Assembly (NCBI RefSeq): GCF_014212135.1
Contig: NZ_JACJVQ010000006.1
Coordinates: 310,001-374,000 of the forward strand
Direction: 5' to 3'
DNA length: 64,000 bases
Source: Cohnella thailandensis
GTDB taxonomy: Bacteria > Bacillota > Bacilli > Paenibacillales > Paenibacillaceae
In this document: one piece after another, positions 25,092 through 33,062 of the stretch
How positions within the stretch are numbered: position 1 is the stretch's first letter
Layout: each line of letters starts with the position of its first letter
Notes under the pieces: model-generated
The model's input: the letters and a program-made list of their open reading frames with translations, nothing else
Told to the model about the DNA's origin: nothing
Databases searched by the model: none
Translations under genes and position numbers: made by a program

Positions 25092-26045
25092 TCAACGGCA
25101 AACCGCGATATGACGGACGAACGAGGCGCCCTTGCGGGCTTCGCAACGGCTCTCGATCGCGAAGCCCGCAAGGGCCAGCTCGCCTTCGAGGTTCCGATGC
25201 GAGATGACGACGGCGCGGCGCGCGATTCGCCTGGCCTCGCGGAGAATCCGCCATTCGGCTTCGCCGGATAGGCGGGTGACGTGGTTGTAGGGGAGATCGA
25301 CGATGGCGACATCGTAGTTCTCCCGAATGTCTTCGATCGCCCGCGCGTCCGCGTCCCCCGGAAGGCCGAAGTGCGCGAGATTCTCTCTCGCTCCTTCGAC
25401 CGCGAGAGGGTTGATGTCGCTTCCGGCGATATCGATGCCCATCGACCGGGCCTCGACCAGCACGGTTCCGATGCCGCAGCAAGGGTCGATCGCCCGTACG
25501 CCCTCGGGCCGGGGAACGGCGATATTGGTCACGGCCCTGGCCACCCGGGCGGGCAGCGCGATCGAATAGTCTCTCGGCTTCTTGACGTGCTTAAGCCAGA
25601 TTGCTTGATTGTCCGTATACGGCCCCAGATACCAGCGTCCTTCGCAAGGGACCAGGCCGAAGATCCGGTCGGGTCGGCGAACGTCGACGCGGCCTCGAAT
25701 GACGGCGCCTACCTCGCGCTCCAGCCGCCTTTGTTCCTCGAATTCGATTTTGCCGGCGGCGTCCAGATCGTTCTTTTTTACGAACAAGACTTTAAAAGAC
25801 CGGCCTTCTTCCAGCCGAATGCCGGAGGCTTGCCGGATCAGCTTCTCCAGGCTGTCTCCCTCGCAGACCGGATCGATTCTCTCGCGAATGAACGGACTGC
25901 GGCTCGGATCGACGAGGCTGTCGCTTCGCAGGATTGGAGAGCCCGGAAGCGGGGAGACCCCCAGAAGGGATGTCAGCTCGAGGCGGCACAACGATTCCTC
26001 GTCCTCGTGGCAGGCGTAGGTATAGAGATAGTTTGCGGAAGACAT
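25092..26045 (-). CDS. TRM11-like RNA/DNA methyltransferase
   Basis: The 317-residue protein has an N-terminal substrate-binding part (residues 1-150, weakly THUMP-like) and a Rossmann methyltransferase domain: SAM loop 'AIDPCCGIGTVLVEARSMGIDIAGSDIN' and catalytic motif 'VDLPYN', the [DN]PPY variant of N-methyltransferases. It is the kind of protein annotated as TRM11-family SAM-dependent methyltransferase, acting on tRNA guanines. The Leu in DLPYN is a departure from DPPY. The start is ATG 26045. Base substrate is not established. Confidence 0.78.
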   Translation of the reverse strand: MSSANYLYTYACHEDEESLCRLELTSLLGVSPLPGSPILRSDSLVDPSRSPFIRERIDPVCEGDSLEKLIRQASGIRLEEGRSFKVLFVKKNDLDAAGKIEFEEQRRLEREVGAVIRGRVDVRRPDRIFGLVPCEGRWYLGPYTDNQAIWLKHVKKPRDYSIALPARVARAVTNIAVPRPEGVRAIDPCCGIGTVLVEARSMGIDIAGSDINPLAVEGARENLAHFGLPGDADARAIEDIRENYDVAIVDLPYNHVTRLSGEAEWRILREARRIARRAVVISHRNLEGELALAGFAIESRCEARKGASFVRHIAVCR

Positions 26046-26184
26046 GGCATCGCCGCCTTTCTATTAAGTTCCACCATAGCCGTCCTGCCGGCAAAATGCA
26101 AAAGCTTGTCCGGATCGTTGGAGGATCGTCGGCCGCGGGGTATAATGGCTCTATTATCCTTAGACGACGGAGGGGGCGAGGCGA

Positions 26185-26892
26185 ATGAAGCTGGAAGCGG
26201 TGATGGACAAGCTCGCGGAGATGGGCACGGAGCAGACGAAGTCGACTTTTGTCCGGCATGGGGCGCAGGAGCCTCTATACGGAGTGAAGGTCGGCGATCT
26301 GAAAAAATTGGTCAAGGACGTCCGCAAGGATCAGGGGCTGGTCCGGGAGCTGTACAAGACGGGCAATAGCGACGCGATGTATCTGGCGGGCCTGACGATC
26401 GATCCGAAGTCGGCGGATAAGGAACTGCTTCGGGACTGGGTGGAAAAAGCGAATTGGTACATGCTGTCCGAATATACGGTGGCTTCCGTGACGGCAGAGA
26501 GCCCTTATGCGCTGGAGCTGGCCAGGGAATGGATCGACTCTCCGGAAGAGATGACGGCGACGTGCGGCTGGAGCGTCTTCGCGAATTACGTCATGATCAC
26601 TCCGGACGACAAGCTGGACCTGGAAGAACTGCGCGCCCTTCTCGGCCGGGTGGAGAAGACCGTTCACGAGGAGCGGAATCGGGTTCGCTATACGATGAAC
26701 GGCTTCGTCATTTCGGTCGGGTCCTCGGTGCGCGAGCTGCACGGGGAGGCGCTGCGGGTGGCCGCCGCCATCGGCAAGGTCCAGGTAAACATGGGGCAGA
26801 CGGCTTGCAAGGTGCCTCTGGCTGCCGACTATATCGGCAAGGCGGAGAAGGCGGGCAAGCTGGGGGCGAAGAGGAAAACCTGCATTTGCTGA
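26185..26892 (+). CDS. DNA alkylation repair (AlkD-like HEAT) protein
   Basis: The 235-residue all-helical protein matches the AlkD/AlkC-type HEAT-like repeat family in its first 160 residues: 'TKSTFVRHGAQEPLYGVKVGDLKKLVKDVRKDQGLVRELYKTGNSDAMYLAGLTI', then 'WVEKANWYMLSEYTVASV'. The last 60 residues end 'CKVPLAADYIGKAEKAGKLGAKRKTCIC'. AlkD-type enzymes excise alkylated purines from DNA. This subfamily lacks proof of glycosylase activity and may be a structural relative. Start ATG follows GGAGGGGGCGAGG. It is monocistronic. Confidence 0.8.
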   Translation: MKLEAVMDKLAEMGTEQTKSTFVRHGAQEPLYGVKVGDLKKLVKDVRKDQGLVRELYKTGNSDAMYLAGLTIDPKSADKELLRDWVEKANWYMLSEYTVASVTAESPYALELAREWIDSPEEMTATCGWSVFANYVMITPDDKLDLEELRALLGRVEKTVHEERNRVRYTMNGFVISVGSSVRELHGEALRVAAAIGKVQVNMGQTACKVPLAADYIGKAEKAGKLGAKRKTCIC

Positions 26893-27364
26893 ACGGGTCG
26901 GGTTGCCGGCTTGCCTTCCGCGGGTTGCCGAGTCGCAGGCCCGTCGGCTAACGGACAGGAGAGACGCTTAAAGGCGCCAAAAGAAGGCTGTTGAATTCTA
27001 ACGGACATTTAAGACGCTTATCTTCTGTTTTTTTGCTTCAAAGGCGATTTTCAACGATTTAAGGGACTGTCGAGTCCGTTAGAATCCGCAAGGGGCGTTT
27101 GGGGTTGGCTAAGGGGCGCTGATGTCCGTTACGGTTCGGAGACTTTGAGGTCGTTCCCGGAAGGATTTCGGCGCGGAACCGGAGAATTCCATTTCGGAGA
27201 AGAGCCGATGAAGCCTCGCGAAGACGGCGCCTCGATTCATATTCGGCAACTGGCTAGCGTATAGTGGAAGACCGCAGAAGCAAACCGGGCCCCGTTAAAT
27301 GTAAGCGCTGACATTCGGTTGGGTGAACCTATCGAGGATAACCATTCCGCAGGGAGGGATCGAC
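26893..27364. repeat. Intergenic region with degenerate ~50-bp repeats
   Basis: The 472 bp hold no gene. CTAACGGACA-N4-AGACGCTTA occurs twice exactly 50 bp apart (26948 and 26998). The inverse, ...TCCGTTA, recurs at 27074-27082 (GTCCGTTAG) and 27123-27130 (TGTCCGTTA), each preceded by TAAGGG. The block looks like a decayed short-repeat array in two orientations. A cre-like site lies near its right end. Confidence 0.5.
27300..27313 (+). promoter_or_regulatory. cre-like site upstream of 163-aa protein gene
   Basis: TGTAAGCGCTGACA matches the CcpA catabolite-response consensus TGWAARCGYTWNCW at all but one position. It lies 52 bp before the start codon, where a CcpA roadblock or repressor site could act. 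Confidence 0.45.
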
Positions 27365-27856
27365 ATGGGAACGCGTCTCTTATCCGAGCAGATCATCAGG
27401 CAGAAGTATCCGCATCTCCGTTACATTCGCATTCATACGCGCGGACGCAATTCCGCCGATATTTACGCGTGGAACGAGGAGCTGCAGCTTCCCGATAAGG
27501 ACCGATACGAGCTTGGCCAGTTCGCGGCGACGTACTTAACGCCCTACGTGTGCTTCCATGTGAAAGCGTACTCCATGCTGAAGGAGGATCGGGTTCCGCG
27601 GGTCGAAGAGCTTCCCGAACCCATCTATAAGGCGGCGATGAACCGATGCTTGGATCAGGAGAGGCTTCTCTCGGTCGTCAACGGGATGTTCACGAACGGG
27701 CGCGTGTCTTTCCGCTGCTACGATCCCATCGCGGGCCGAATTCATCTCGATCTGTGGCCGAACGCTCCCGTCACCGACATCGAGAAAGAGCTCCTTCATC
27801 GTTATCTGTACGAGCTGCTGCCGCTAGGCTCCTCTTTCGAGGTTACGTATCGGTAA
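27365..27856 (+). CDS. Conserved-looking hypothetical protein, 163 aa
   Basis: I do not recognise this protein. It starts at ATG 27365 with GGAGGGATC upstream; an in-frame start at 27323 lacks a site. It is a mixed alpha/beta soluble protein with no signal or membrane segment: 'YPHLRYIRIHTRGRNSADIYAWNEELQLP' could be a beta hairpin pair, 'LTPYVCFHVKAYSMLKEDRVPRVEELPEPIYKAAM' a helix pair, and 'LLSVVNGMFTNGRVSFRCYDPIAGRIHLDLWP' a beta sheet. Neighbours give no hint. A possible cre box suggests carbon control. Confidence 0.6.
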   Translation: MGTRLLSEQIIRQKYPHLRYIRIHTRGRNSADIYAWNEELQLPDKDRYELGQFAATYLTPYVCFHVKAYSMLKEDRVPRVEELPEPIYKAAMNRCLDQERLLSVVNGMFTNGRVSFRCYDPIAGRIHLDLWPNAPVTDIEKELLHRYLYELLPLGSSFEVTYR

Positions 27857-28200
27857 AGCCTGCCCGAACGAGAAACAGGGCTTCCTAAGCCGCGAAGCCG
27901 CGGCGGAGGAAGCCCTATGTTCGATTGCGGGAAGCGTCCCGATCAAGGAACGAGATGCTTCCGATTAGAAGAGATGCCGATGCCGGGCTTGTCCTCGAGA
28001 TAGGCTAGCGGTATCGGTTTTTATCTGGGACATTATGCTTATCCGATGGCATAAATTGGCTCTATTTTGCCCGTTCATCCGACTTCCATATTATGAATTC
28101 GGTTCCAAAGGCCGATATAAGCAAGGAATGGTTTATTGGAAAATAGAGTTAAAGATTCAATATAAGCTGCGGATTTAGGCTGAAGGGAGCAGGAAGACGG
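27857..28200. other. Intergenic region, little structure
   Basis: The 344 bp contain one hairpin, AGGGCTTCCT (27877-27886) with AGGAAGCCCT (27907-27916), probably ending the gene before it, although the T tract is missing. The rest is AT-richer leader DNA before the HD-GYP gene, with no clear promoter or riboswitch. Confidence 0.5.
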
Positions 28201-29208
28201 ATGGAGGAATGGTTGGGCAGAGTCGTGAAGCAGGACGTCATCAAGTCCGGACTCGTGCTGGTAGCCGCCGGCACGAGCCTGGATATGACGCACATCAGAC
28301 TGATGGAGCAGCATCGGGTCGATCTAACGGAATTGGTATGGCTTCCTTCCGCCAGAGAGTCGGCGAACGAACTGCCGAGCAAGAGCATGCAGCAGGCTTC
28401 CTCTTATTCCAAGGAACTGTTCGATAGCATCAGGCGTCACCGCAAGGTTCCCTTGATGGATATCAAGAACGAGTTGGTTCCGCTCGTATCGGACGTAGCC
28501 GCCCATCAGAACGTGTTCAATCTGATCGAACTGATCAAGGCCAAGGGCGAGTATACCCATCAACACAACATCGCGGTCGGGGTTCTCTCCACCATGATAG
28601 GCAGATGGATGGAGCTTGGCGAATCGGAGCTGTCGCTGCTCACGCTCTCCGCCACCCTTCACGACGTCGGCAAGGTGCGCATCTCGGACGAGCTGCTGAA
28701 TAAGCCCGGACGGCTGTCTTCGGACGAATACGCCGAGATTAAGCTGCATACCCGTTACGGCTATGAGATCCTGAGCGAGACGGTAGGCCTCAGCCCCCGA
28801 GCCGCCCTGGTCGCCCTGCAGCACCATGAACGGGCCGACGGCCAGGGTTATCCGCTTAAGCTGAAGAACGCGCAGGTCGATCCGTTAAGCCGAATCGTGG
28901 CGGTGGCCGACGTTTTCCATGCCATGTCTTCCAAGAGGCCTTATCATGAGGCGCTTCCGTTCCATGAAGTCGTCACCCAGATGCGGGCGGGGGCGTTCGG
29001 GGAGCTCGATTCCAAGATCGTGAACCTGTTCCTCGAGAAGCTGTTCGTTCACCTTATCGGGCATCAGATCAAGCTGACGGACGGCCGCTGGGGCGAAGTC
29101 GTCTACTTGAACCCGCACGACGACCTTCATCCGCTGGTCAAGGTGGAAGAGGAATTCATCGATCTCAGCCAGACCCGCCACTTGCATATCATGGAGATCG
29201 TTCTATAA
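28201..29208 (+). CDS. HD-GYP domain phosphodiesterase
   Basis: The 335-residue protein has an N-terminal region (1-100) without a known sensor and an HD-GYP domain (about 105-280). Metal-binding residues are visible: 'THQHNIAVG' (about 119), 'LHDVGKV' (about 153), and 'HHERADGQGYPLK' (about 207), the GYP motif. These enzymes degrade cyclic di-GMP to pGpG or GMP. The C-terminal 60 residues ('GEVVYLNPHDDLHPLVKV') look like the small extra domain found in Paenibacillus HD-GYP proteins. The start ATG has only weak upstream purines (GAAGACGG). It is the only second-messenger gene in the window. Confidence 0.88.
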   Translation: MEEWLGRVVKQDVIKSGLVLVAAGTSLDMTHIRLMEQHRVDLTELVWLPSARESANELPSKSMQQASSYSKELFDSIRRHRKVPLMDIKNELVPLVSDVAAHQNVFNLIELIKAKGEYTHQHNIAVGVLSTMIGRWMELGESELSLLTLSATLHDVGKVRISDELLNKPGRLSSDEYAEIKLHTRYGYEILSETVGLSPRAALVALQHHERADGQGYPLKLKNAQVDPLSRIVAVADVFHAMSSKRPYHEALPFHEVVTQMRAGAFGELDSKIVNLFLEKLFVHLIGHQIKLTDGRWGEVVYLNPHDDLHPLVKVEEEFIDLSQTRHLHIMEIVL

Positions 29209-29346
29209 TATTCTAGACCGAGTCCGGTCGGCATACGAAGCCGATCTCAGGGGATAATGAGCTTAATCCTGATTCGACTTGCCAGGTTGACTCGGTATAG
29301 AAGGGCAAGGAATGACCTTGTTCAAGGAATAGGAGAGCCGGAGACC

Positions 29347-30099
29347 ATGGGCAACGTAATGATGAACGAGCAAGTGACTTCCATCCTGTCCGAAAAGGTC
29401 CAACTGATCGAGACGAAGCAGGGAGCGCTCTATCTGGTCGGTCCGATCAAGCTGCCGGTTAACCTGAAGGGCAAGACGGTGCATTTCCAATGGTACTGTT
29501 GGCTCGATTGCGAGGAAGTCGCCGATGACTTCGGCAAAATAATCGAAAAGCTCTCGTCCATCAATTTGGCGGAATACCAGCAGTCCAGCGTTCTGGCGTA
29601 CGGGGACTTCGCGAACGCGGACGAGGCGCTTATCCGGATGCATTCGATCTGCCACACGGGAGACATCTTCGGAAGCAAGCGGTGCGACTGCGGCTTCCAG
29701 CTGAAGCAATCGATGCAGATGATCGCGGATCACGGAGCCGGCGCGCTGTTCTATTTGGCTAACCATGAAGGCCGCGGAATCGGCCTTTTCAGCAAGGCGC
29801 TCGCTTACATTCTGCAGGAGAACGGGTACGATACGGTGGATGCCAATCTCCAACTCGGCTTCGAGGACGATTCGCGCGATTACCGGGACGCGATCTCGGT
29901 TCTTAAGCAGCTGCGCTCCAAGCCGGTTACGCTTATCACGAATAACCCGAAGAAGCTGGAGGCTCTGGAACGCTCCGGGATGAACGTATCCGGCCGCCGT
30001 TCGCTGTGGGGGGACCAGTCCGAATACAATTCGAAGTACTTGCAGACGAAGGTCGGGCGCTCGGGCCATCTGAGGGAGAACACCTGCAACAACGATTGA
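29347..30099 (+). CDS. ribA: GTP cyclohydrolase II
   Basis: The 250-residue stand-alone RibA converts GTP to the first intermediate of riboflavin synthesis. The zinc cysteines are in 'HSICHTGDIFGSKRCDCGFQL' (about C102, C113, C115), the GTP/catalytic segment is 'NHEGRGIGL', and 'YDTVDANLQLGFEDDSRDY' and 'ITNNPKKLEAL' are the usual RibA blocks. It lacks the DHBP synthase half of B. subtilis RibBA and has an extra N-terminal segment (1-60). I chose ATG 29347, preceded by GGAGAGCCGGAG. No other rib gene lies nearby, so it may be a second copy. Confidence 0.88.
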   Translation: MGNVMMNEQVTSILSEKVQLIETKQGALYLVGPIKLPVNLKGKTVHFQWYCWLDCEEVADDFGKIIEKLSSINLAEYQQSSVLAYGDFANADEALIRMHSICHTGDIFGSKRCDCGFQLKQSMQMIADHGAGALFYLANHEGRGIGLFSKALAYILQENGYDTVDANLQLGFEDDSRDYRDAISVLKQLRSKPVTLITNNPKKLEALERSGMNVSGRRSLWGDQSEYNSKYLQTKVGRSGHLRENTCNND

Positions 30100-30103
30100 A
30101 GAT

Positions 30104-30145
30104 AAAGGGCTGTCCGCGGTCGGGATCGACCGCGGACAGCCCTTT
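30104..30145 (+). terminator. Long perfect hairpin after ribA
   Basis: A 19-bp perfect stem (30104-30122 with 30127-30145) starts AAAGGGCTGTCC and has a GGAT loop. GGGCTGTCC recurs in the hairpins at 37054 and 38281. Confidence 0.75.
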
Positions 30146-30165
30146 GGTTATAGCTCAAGCCGCTG

Positions 30166-30287
30166 TAACCCGAAAAATTCGGGTTGCGGGGCCAAAGCAA
30201 GGGCTTTAAACCGCCGTAACCCGAAAAATTCGGGTTGCGGAGCCAAAACAAGGGCTTCGAGCCGTCCTAACCCGAAAAATTCGGGTT
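30166..30287. repeat. Three-unit hairpin repeat array, 51-bp period
   Basis: AACCCGAAAAATTCGGGTT (19 nt, arms around A's) occurs identically at 30167-30185, 30218-30236 and 30269-30287, exactly 51 bp apart. The linkers are similar (GCGG[GA]GCCAAA[GA]CAAGGGCTT) but drift, while the core does not. The array sits between convergent ribA and nitroreductase genes. It resembles in design the arrays at 56.4 and 57.5 kb. Confidence 0.85.
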
Positions 30288-30328
30288 AGAGCACCTCTTA
30301 GCCGCAGCAGTTCATAAAGAATGTAAAA

Positions 30329-30925
30329 TTAGAACGCTTGTCCGAAAGTTCCCTGGAACAGGAGCTCTTGAACGGGCTTGCGCGGGGAAGGAACTTCGCG
30401 CTGCGCCATTCCTTCCGGCAATGCGTCGCTCGGGCCTTGATAGCCGATAGCGACCAGGGCTTGAATGGCGTAGTCTTCCGGGATGCCAAGCGTCTCGCGG
30501 GCCTTGGCGAAGTCGAAGCCGGTCATCGCGTGGGTGGCCAAGCCTTGGCGAACGGCTTCATGAGCGAGCGCTCCCCATGCGGCGCCGGTATCGAAAGCGT
30601 GCGACGGGAACGGGCCTTTGTCCGTCTCGGTGCTGGAGACGATCAGCACGAGGGCCGGAGCCTTGGTGCACCAGGTAAGGTTGAACTCGCCGATGAAGGT
30701 ATGGAATCTCGCGCGGTCTTCCGGGGAAGTGGCGACGATAAATCTCCAAGGCTGGTAATTGAACGCGGAAGGCGCGAAACGAGCGGCTTCGAAGACGCTG
30801 AGAAGCTTCTCTTGAGGGATCTCCTTCTCCAGGAAGGAACGCGGCGACCAACGGTTGACGTTGATCGGGTCGATCGAATAAGCGGTAGGACGGTTCTGTT
30901 CGAGCAAAGTTTGTGCGTTTGCCAT
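30329..30925 (-). CDS. Nitroreductase-family protein
   Basis: The 198-residue FMN-dependent NAD(P)H nitroreductase-like enzyme has 'RWSPRSFLEKEIPQEKLLSVFEAARFAPSAFNYQPWRFIV' (FMN phosphate contacts), 'FDTGAAWGALAHEAVRQGLATHAMTGFDFAKARETLGIPEDY' and 'VAIGYQGP'. It could reduce quinones, nitroaromatics or act as a flavin reductase. The start ATG 30925 follows GAGGAGGC. It is monocistronic and ends opposite the hairpin array. Confidence 0.87.
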   Translation of the reverse strand: MANAQTLLEQNRPTAYSIDPINVNRWSPRSFLEKEIPQEKLLSVFEAARFAPSAFNYQPWRFIVATSPEDRARFHTFIGEFNLTWCTKAPALVLIVSSTETDKGPFPSHAFDTGAAWGALAHEAVRQGLATHAMTGFDFAKARETLGIPEDYAIQALVAIGYQGPSDALPEGMAQREVPSPRKPVQELLFQGTFGQAF

Positions 30926-31089
30926 AATTATGCCTCCTCTAAAGCGTGTGTTGGAATGTTCTCTAGCTGCCAAGCGGCTTGCTTAAACCGAGAAACATGA
31001 CGATGCCATTATAGCAAAGATTATTACAAAAATATAGCAACTAGCAAAAGTATCTCCGTGCGCCTAACGGAAACAGACTTCTTTCAAAC

Positions 31090-31142
31090 GTCAAGAGGAG
31101 AACTTACCGCCAGCGTTCTGACGATAGGTTCTCCTCTTTGAC
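31090..31142 (-). terminator. Hairpin after AraC/GyrI-like gene
   Basis: GTCAAGAGGAGAAC (31090-31103) pairs with GTTCTCCTCTTTGAC (31128-31142), with one bulge; the minus-strand exit is GTTTGAAAG. Confidence 0.55.
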
Positions 31143-31147
31143 GACCT

Positions 31148-32008
31148 TTAAGCCTTAGCGATCGGTATCCATACTTCGCAGCGATAATCGGAAGAGGACG
31201 TATCCCCTTCCGGATACACTTCCAGCTCCGGTCCCGCGGCATGCTCGTACCCCGTGGACGGGAACCATTCCTCGAAAATTCGGCGCCACACGGCTTGGAT
31301 GGTATCCGGCATCGGGCCGACCGAAGGGAAGACGGCCCACGTGGTCGCCGGAACCGTAAATTCCTGCCATTCGTCGTCGGCGGGCCGATCCGCGTTCTCG
31401 ACGGCAATCCAATAGTCGAACCGTTCATTCGCCAGGTCCATATCCCCGCAGATCCCGAGCAGATCCTTGCCGGGACTTAGCTGAGCGATTTTCCCTATCG
31501 TGCCGTCTCCGCCCGCTTGCTGCCAGAACCTCGTAATGTCCCTGTGATTCTGCCCGCCTTCCGTCGAGGTGGTGATTTTAATGCCTAAGGTGCGAAAAGC
31601 CGGCTTTTCTACGATTCGGTAATCCATGTCCTGTACTCCCTTCAGAGATAAATGGAAGGAGAGCCGGGGGAAGGCCTTCAGCGATACTCCCGCCTCGCGG
31701 GCTTCCGAAGGCGTAATGCCATGAGCCTTCCGGAAAGCCTTGGAGAACGATTCGGGCGATTCGTAGCCGTACTTCAAGGCGATATCCAGCACCTTGGCCG
31801 AGGAGCTGGCCAGCTCCTGCGCGGCGAGAGTAAGCTTTCGCCTCCGGATATACTCGGCGACGGTGAAGCCCGTCAGCATATGGAACATCCGTTGAAAGTG
31901 GAAGGGAGAGGAATAGGCCTCCCGGGCCAGCTCCTCGATATCCGTCTTGCCTTCCATTCGTTTCTCCATCAGGCTTATCGCCCTTGACATTCGATCCAGC
32001 CATTCCAC
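31148..32008 (-). CDS. AraC regulator with GyrI-like effector domain
   Basis: The 286-residue protein has two AraC helix-turn-helix motifs at the N terminus (residues 1-105: 'TDIEELAREAYSSPFHFQRMFHMLTGFTVAEYIRRRKLTLAA', 'DIALKYGYESPESFSKAFRKAHGITPSEARE') and a C-terminal GyrI/BmrR-like effector-binding domain (125-285), ending 'CEVWIPIAKA'. This is the Rob/SoxS-like layout of multidrug-sensing regulators. ATG 32008 follows GGAGGAGCGCC. It has no adjacent target on its strand; the ATL gene starts 200 bp away on the opposite strand. Confidence 0.88.
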   Translation of the reverse strand: MEWLDRMSRAISLMEKRMEGKTDIEELAREAYSSPFHFQRMFHMLTGFTVAEYIRRRKLTLAAQELASSSAKVLDIALKYGYESPESFSKAFRKAHGITPSEAREAGVSLKAFPRLSFHLSLKGVQDMDYRIVEKPAFRTLGIKITTSTEGGQNHRDITRFWQQAGGDGTIGKIAQLSPGKDLLGICGDMDLANERFDYWIAVENADRPADDEWQEFTVPATTWAVFPSVGPMPDTIQAVWRRIFEEWFPSTGYEHAAGPELEVYPEGDTSSSDYRCEVWIPIAKA

Positions 32009-32208
32009 TCGGCGCTCCTCCTGTCTTCTCCTATCGTACCATCGTCAGGTCGAGTCTTCCTGTCTTGCCATGCTTTTGCCGAACCGATTCATCGGGCCTT
32101 ATCGCGCTTGCCTGAATTCATTTTAACGAAAGTTCTGACCGCTTGACAGGGGGGACCGGGATTCGCGACAATCGGAGCATCGATCCTACCTTCAGGAGGT
32201 TCATAGAG

Positions 32209-32541
32209 ATGCAGCCTTTCACTCAACGCGTCGTCGCCGTCATTCGCGGCATTCCCGCCGGCCGGGTCATGACCTACGGACAGGTTGCCGCCGCGGCGGG
32301 AAGCCCTAGAGCCGCCCGGCAGGTCGTCCGAATTCTTCATTCGCTGAGCGAGAAGCACGGGCTTCCTTGGCACCGCGTCGTCAACAAGAACGGCGAGATC
32401 GCGATTCAAGAGGAAGAGGGAAGCTATACCCAGAGGCTATTGCTGGAGGAAGAGGGCGTTTCGTTCGGGCTCGGGGGAAGAATCGATTTAAGCGAGCACG
32501 CGCATACTCCTGAGGCGGGCGATTTTCCGCCCGAGCGTTGA
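32209..32541 (+). CDS. Alkyltransferase-like protein (ATL)
   Basis: The 110-residue protein has the MGMT DNA-binding domain: 'FTQRVVAVIRGIPAGRVMTYGQVAAAAGSPRAARQVVRIL' and 'GLPWHRVVNKNGEI'. In true O6-alkylguanine methyltransferases the motif is PCHRV; here Trp (W54) replaces the catalytic Cys, which defines ATL proteins. These bind O6-alkylguanine, flip it and recruit nucleotide-excision repair rather than repairing it. The start ATG 32209 follows AGGAGGTT. The SRPBCC/ArsR operon starts just after it with its own promoter. Confidence 0.9.
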   Translation: MQPFTQRVVAVIRGIPAGRVMTYGQVAAAAGSPRAARQVVRILHSLSEKHGLPWHRVVNKNGEIAIQEEEGSYTQRLLLEEEGVSFGLGGRIDLSEHAHTPEAGDFPPER

Positions 32542-32597
32542 CATGAAACCGATTGGTATCCTATAATTCTGTCAGAACGTGAAACCAAATGGTTTCA
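32538..32597 (+). promoter_or_regulatory. Promoter with two ArsR-type operators
   Basis: TTGACA (32538-32543), an 18-bp spacer and TATAAT (32562-32567) form a near-ideal sigma-A promoter. Two operators embrace it: GAAACC-GATT-GGTATC in the spacer and the perfect palindrome TGAAACCAAATGGTTTCA (32580-32597) at the transcript start. They would let the ArsR protein of the operon shut off its own transcription. Confidence 0.75.
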
Positions 32598-32638
32598 TAA
32601 TAAGCCAATCCATTTATCCATGTGCGGAGGTTAATCTC

Positions 32639-33061
32639 ATGAGCGAATCCACGAACGCGCTTCCCGATATTCGTCAGACCCAATTGCTGAAAGCGCCGAT
32701 CGAGAAGGTATGGCAAGCCGTCTCCACGGCGGAGGGCATGGCTTCCTGGTTCATGCCGAACGATATGCAGCCCGTCGTCGGCCACGAATTCCACCTGAAC
32801 GCGGGTCCCTACGGGCAATCTCCCTGCAAGGTGACGGAGGTCGATCCGCCTCATCGCTTATCGTTCAACTGGGGCAAGGATTGGACGCTTACCTTCGAAT
32901 TGAAGGAAGTGGACGGCCAAACCGAATTCACCCTTATTCATGGAGGCTGGGATCCGGAGAAGGTCACCGAGTTCGGAGAAACCCACCGTCTGGTGCGCGA
33001 CCGGATGGCCGGGGGCTGGGCGGGAATCGGCCAGAAGCTTCGCAGCTTGCTCGAGGCTTAA
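32639..33061 (+). CDS. SRPBCC/AHSA1-domain protein
   Basis: The 140-residue protein has an START/Bet-v1-like fold: 'IRQTQLLKAPIEKVWQAVSTAEGMASWFMPNDMQPVVGHEFHLN' and 'HRLSFNWGKDWTLTFELKEVDGQTEFTLIHGGW', ending in the long C-terminal helix 'RMAGGWAGIGQKLRSLLEA'. It binds a hydrophobic ligand in a cavity; the ligand is unknown. The start ATG follows GGAGGTTAA. It is the first gene of an operon with an ArsR gene whose ATG is one base after the TAA. Such SRPBCC-ArsR pairs are common in Bacilli. Confidence 0.87.
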   Translation: MSESTNALPDIRQTQLLKAPIEKVWQAVSTAEGMASWFMPNDMQPVVGHEFHLNAGPYGQSPCKVTEVDPPHRLSFNWGKDWTLTFELKEVDGQTEFTLIHGGWDPEKVTEFGETHRLVRDRMAGGWAGIGQKLRSLLEA

Positions 33062-33062
33062 G

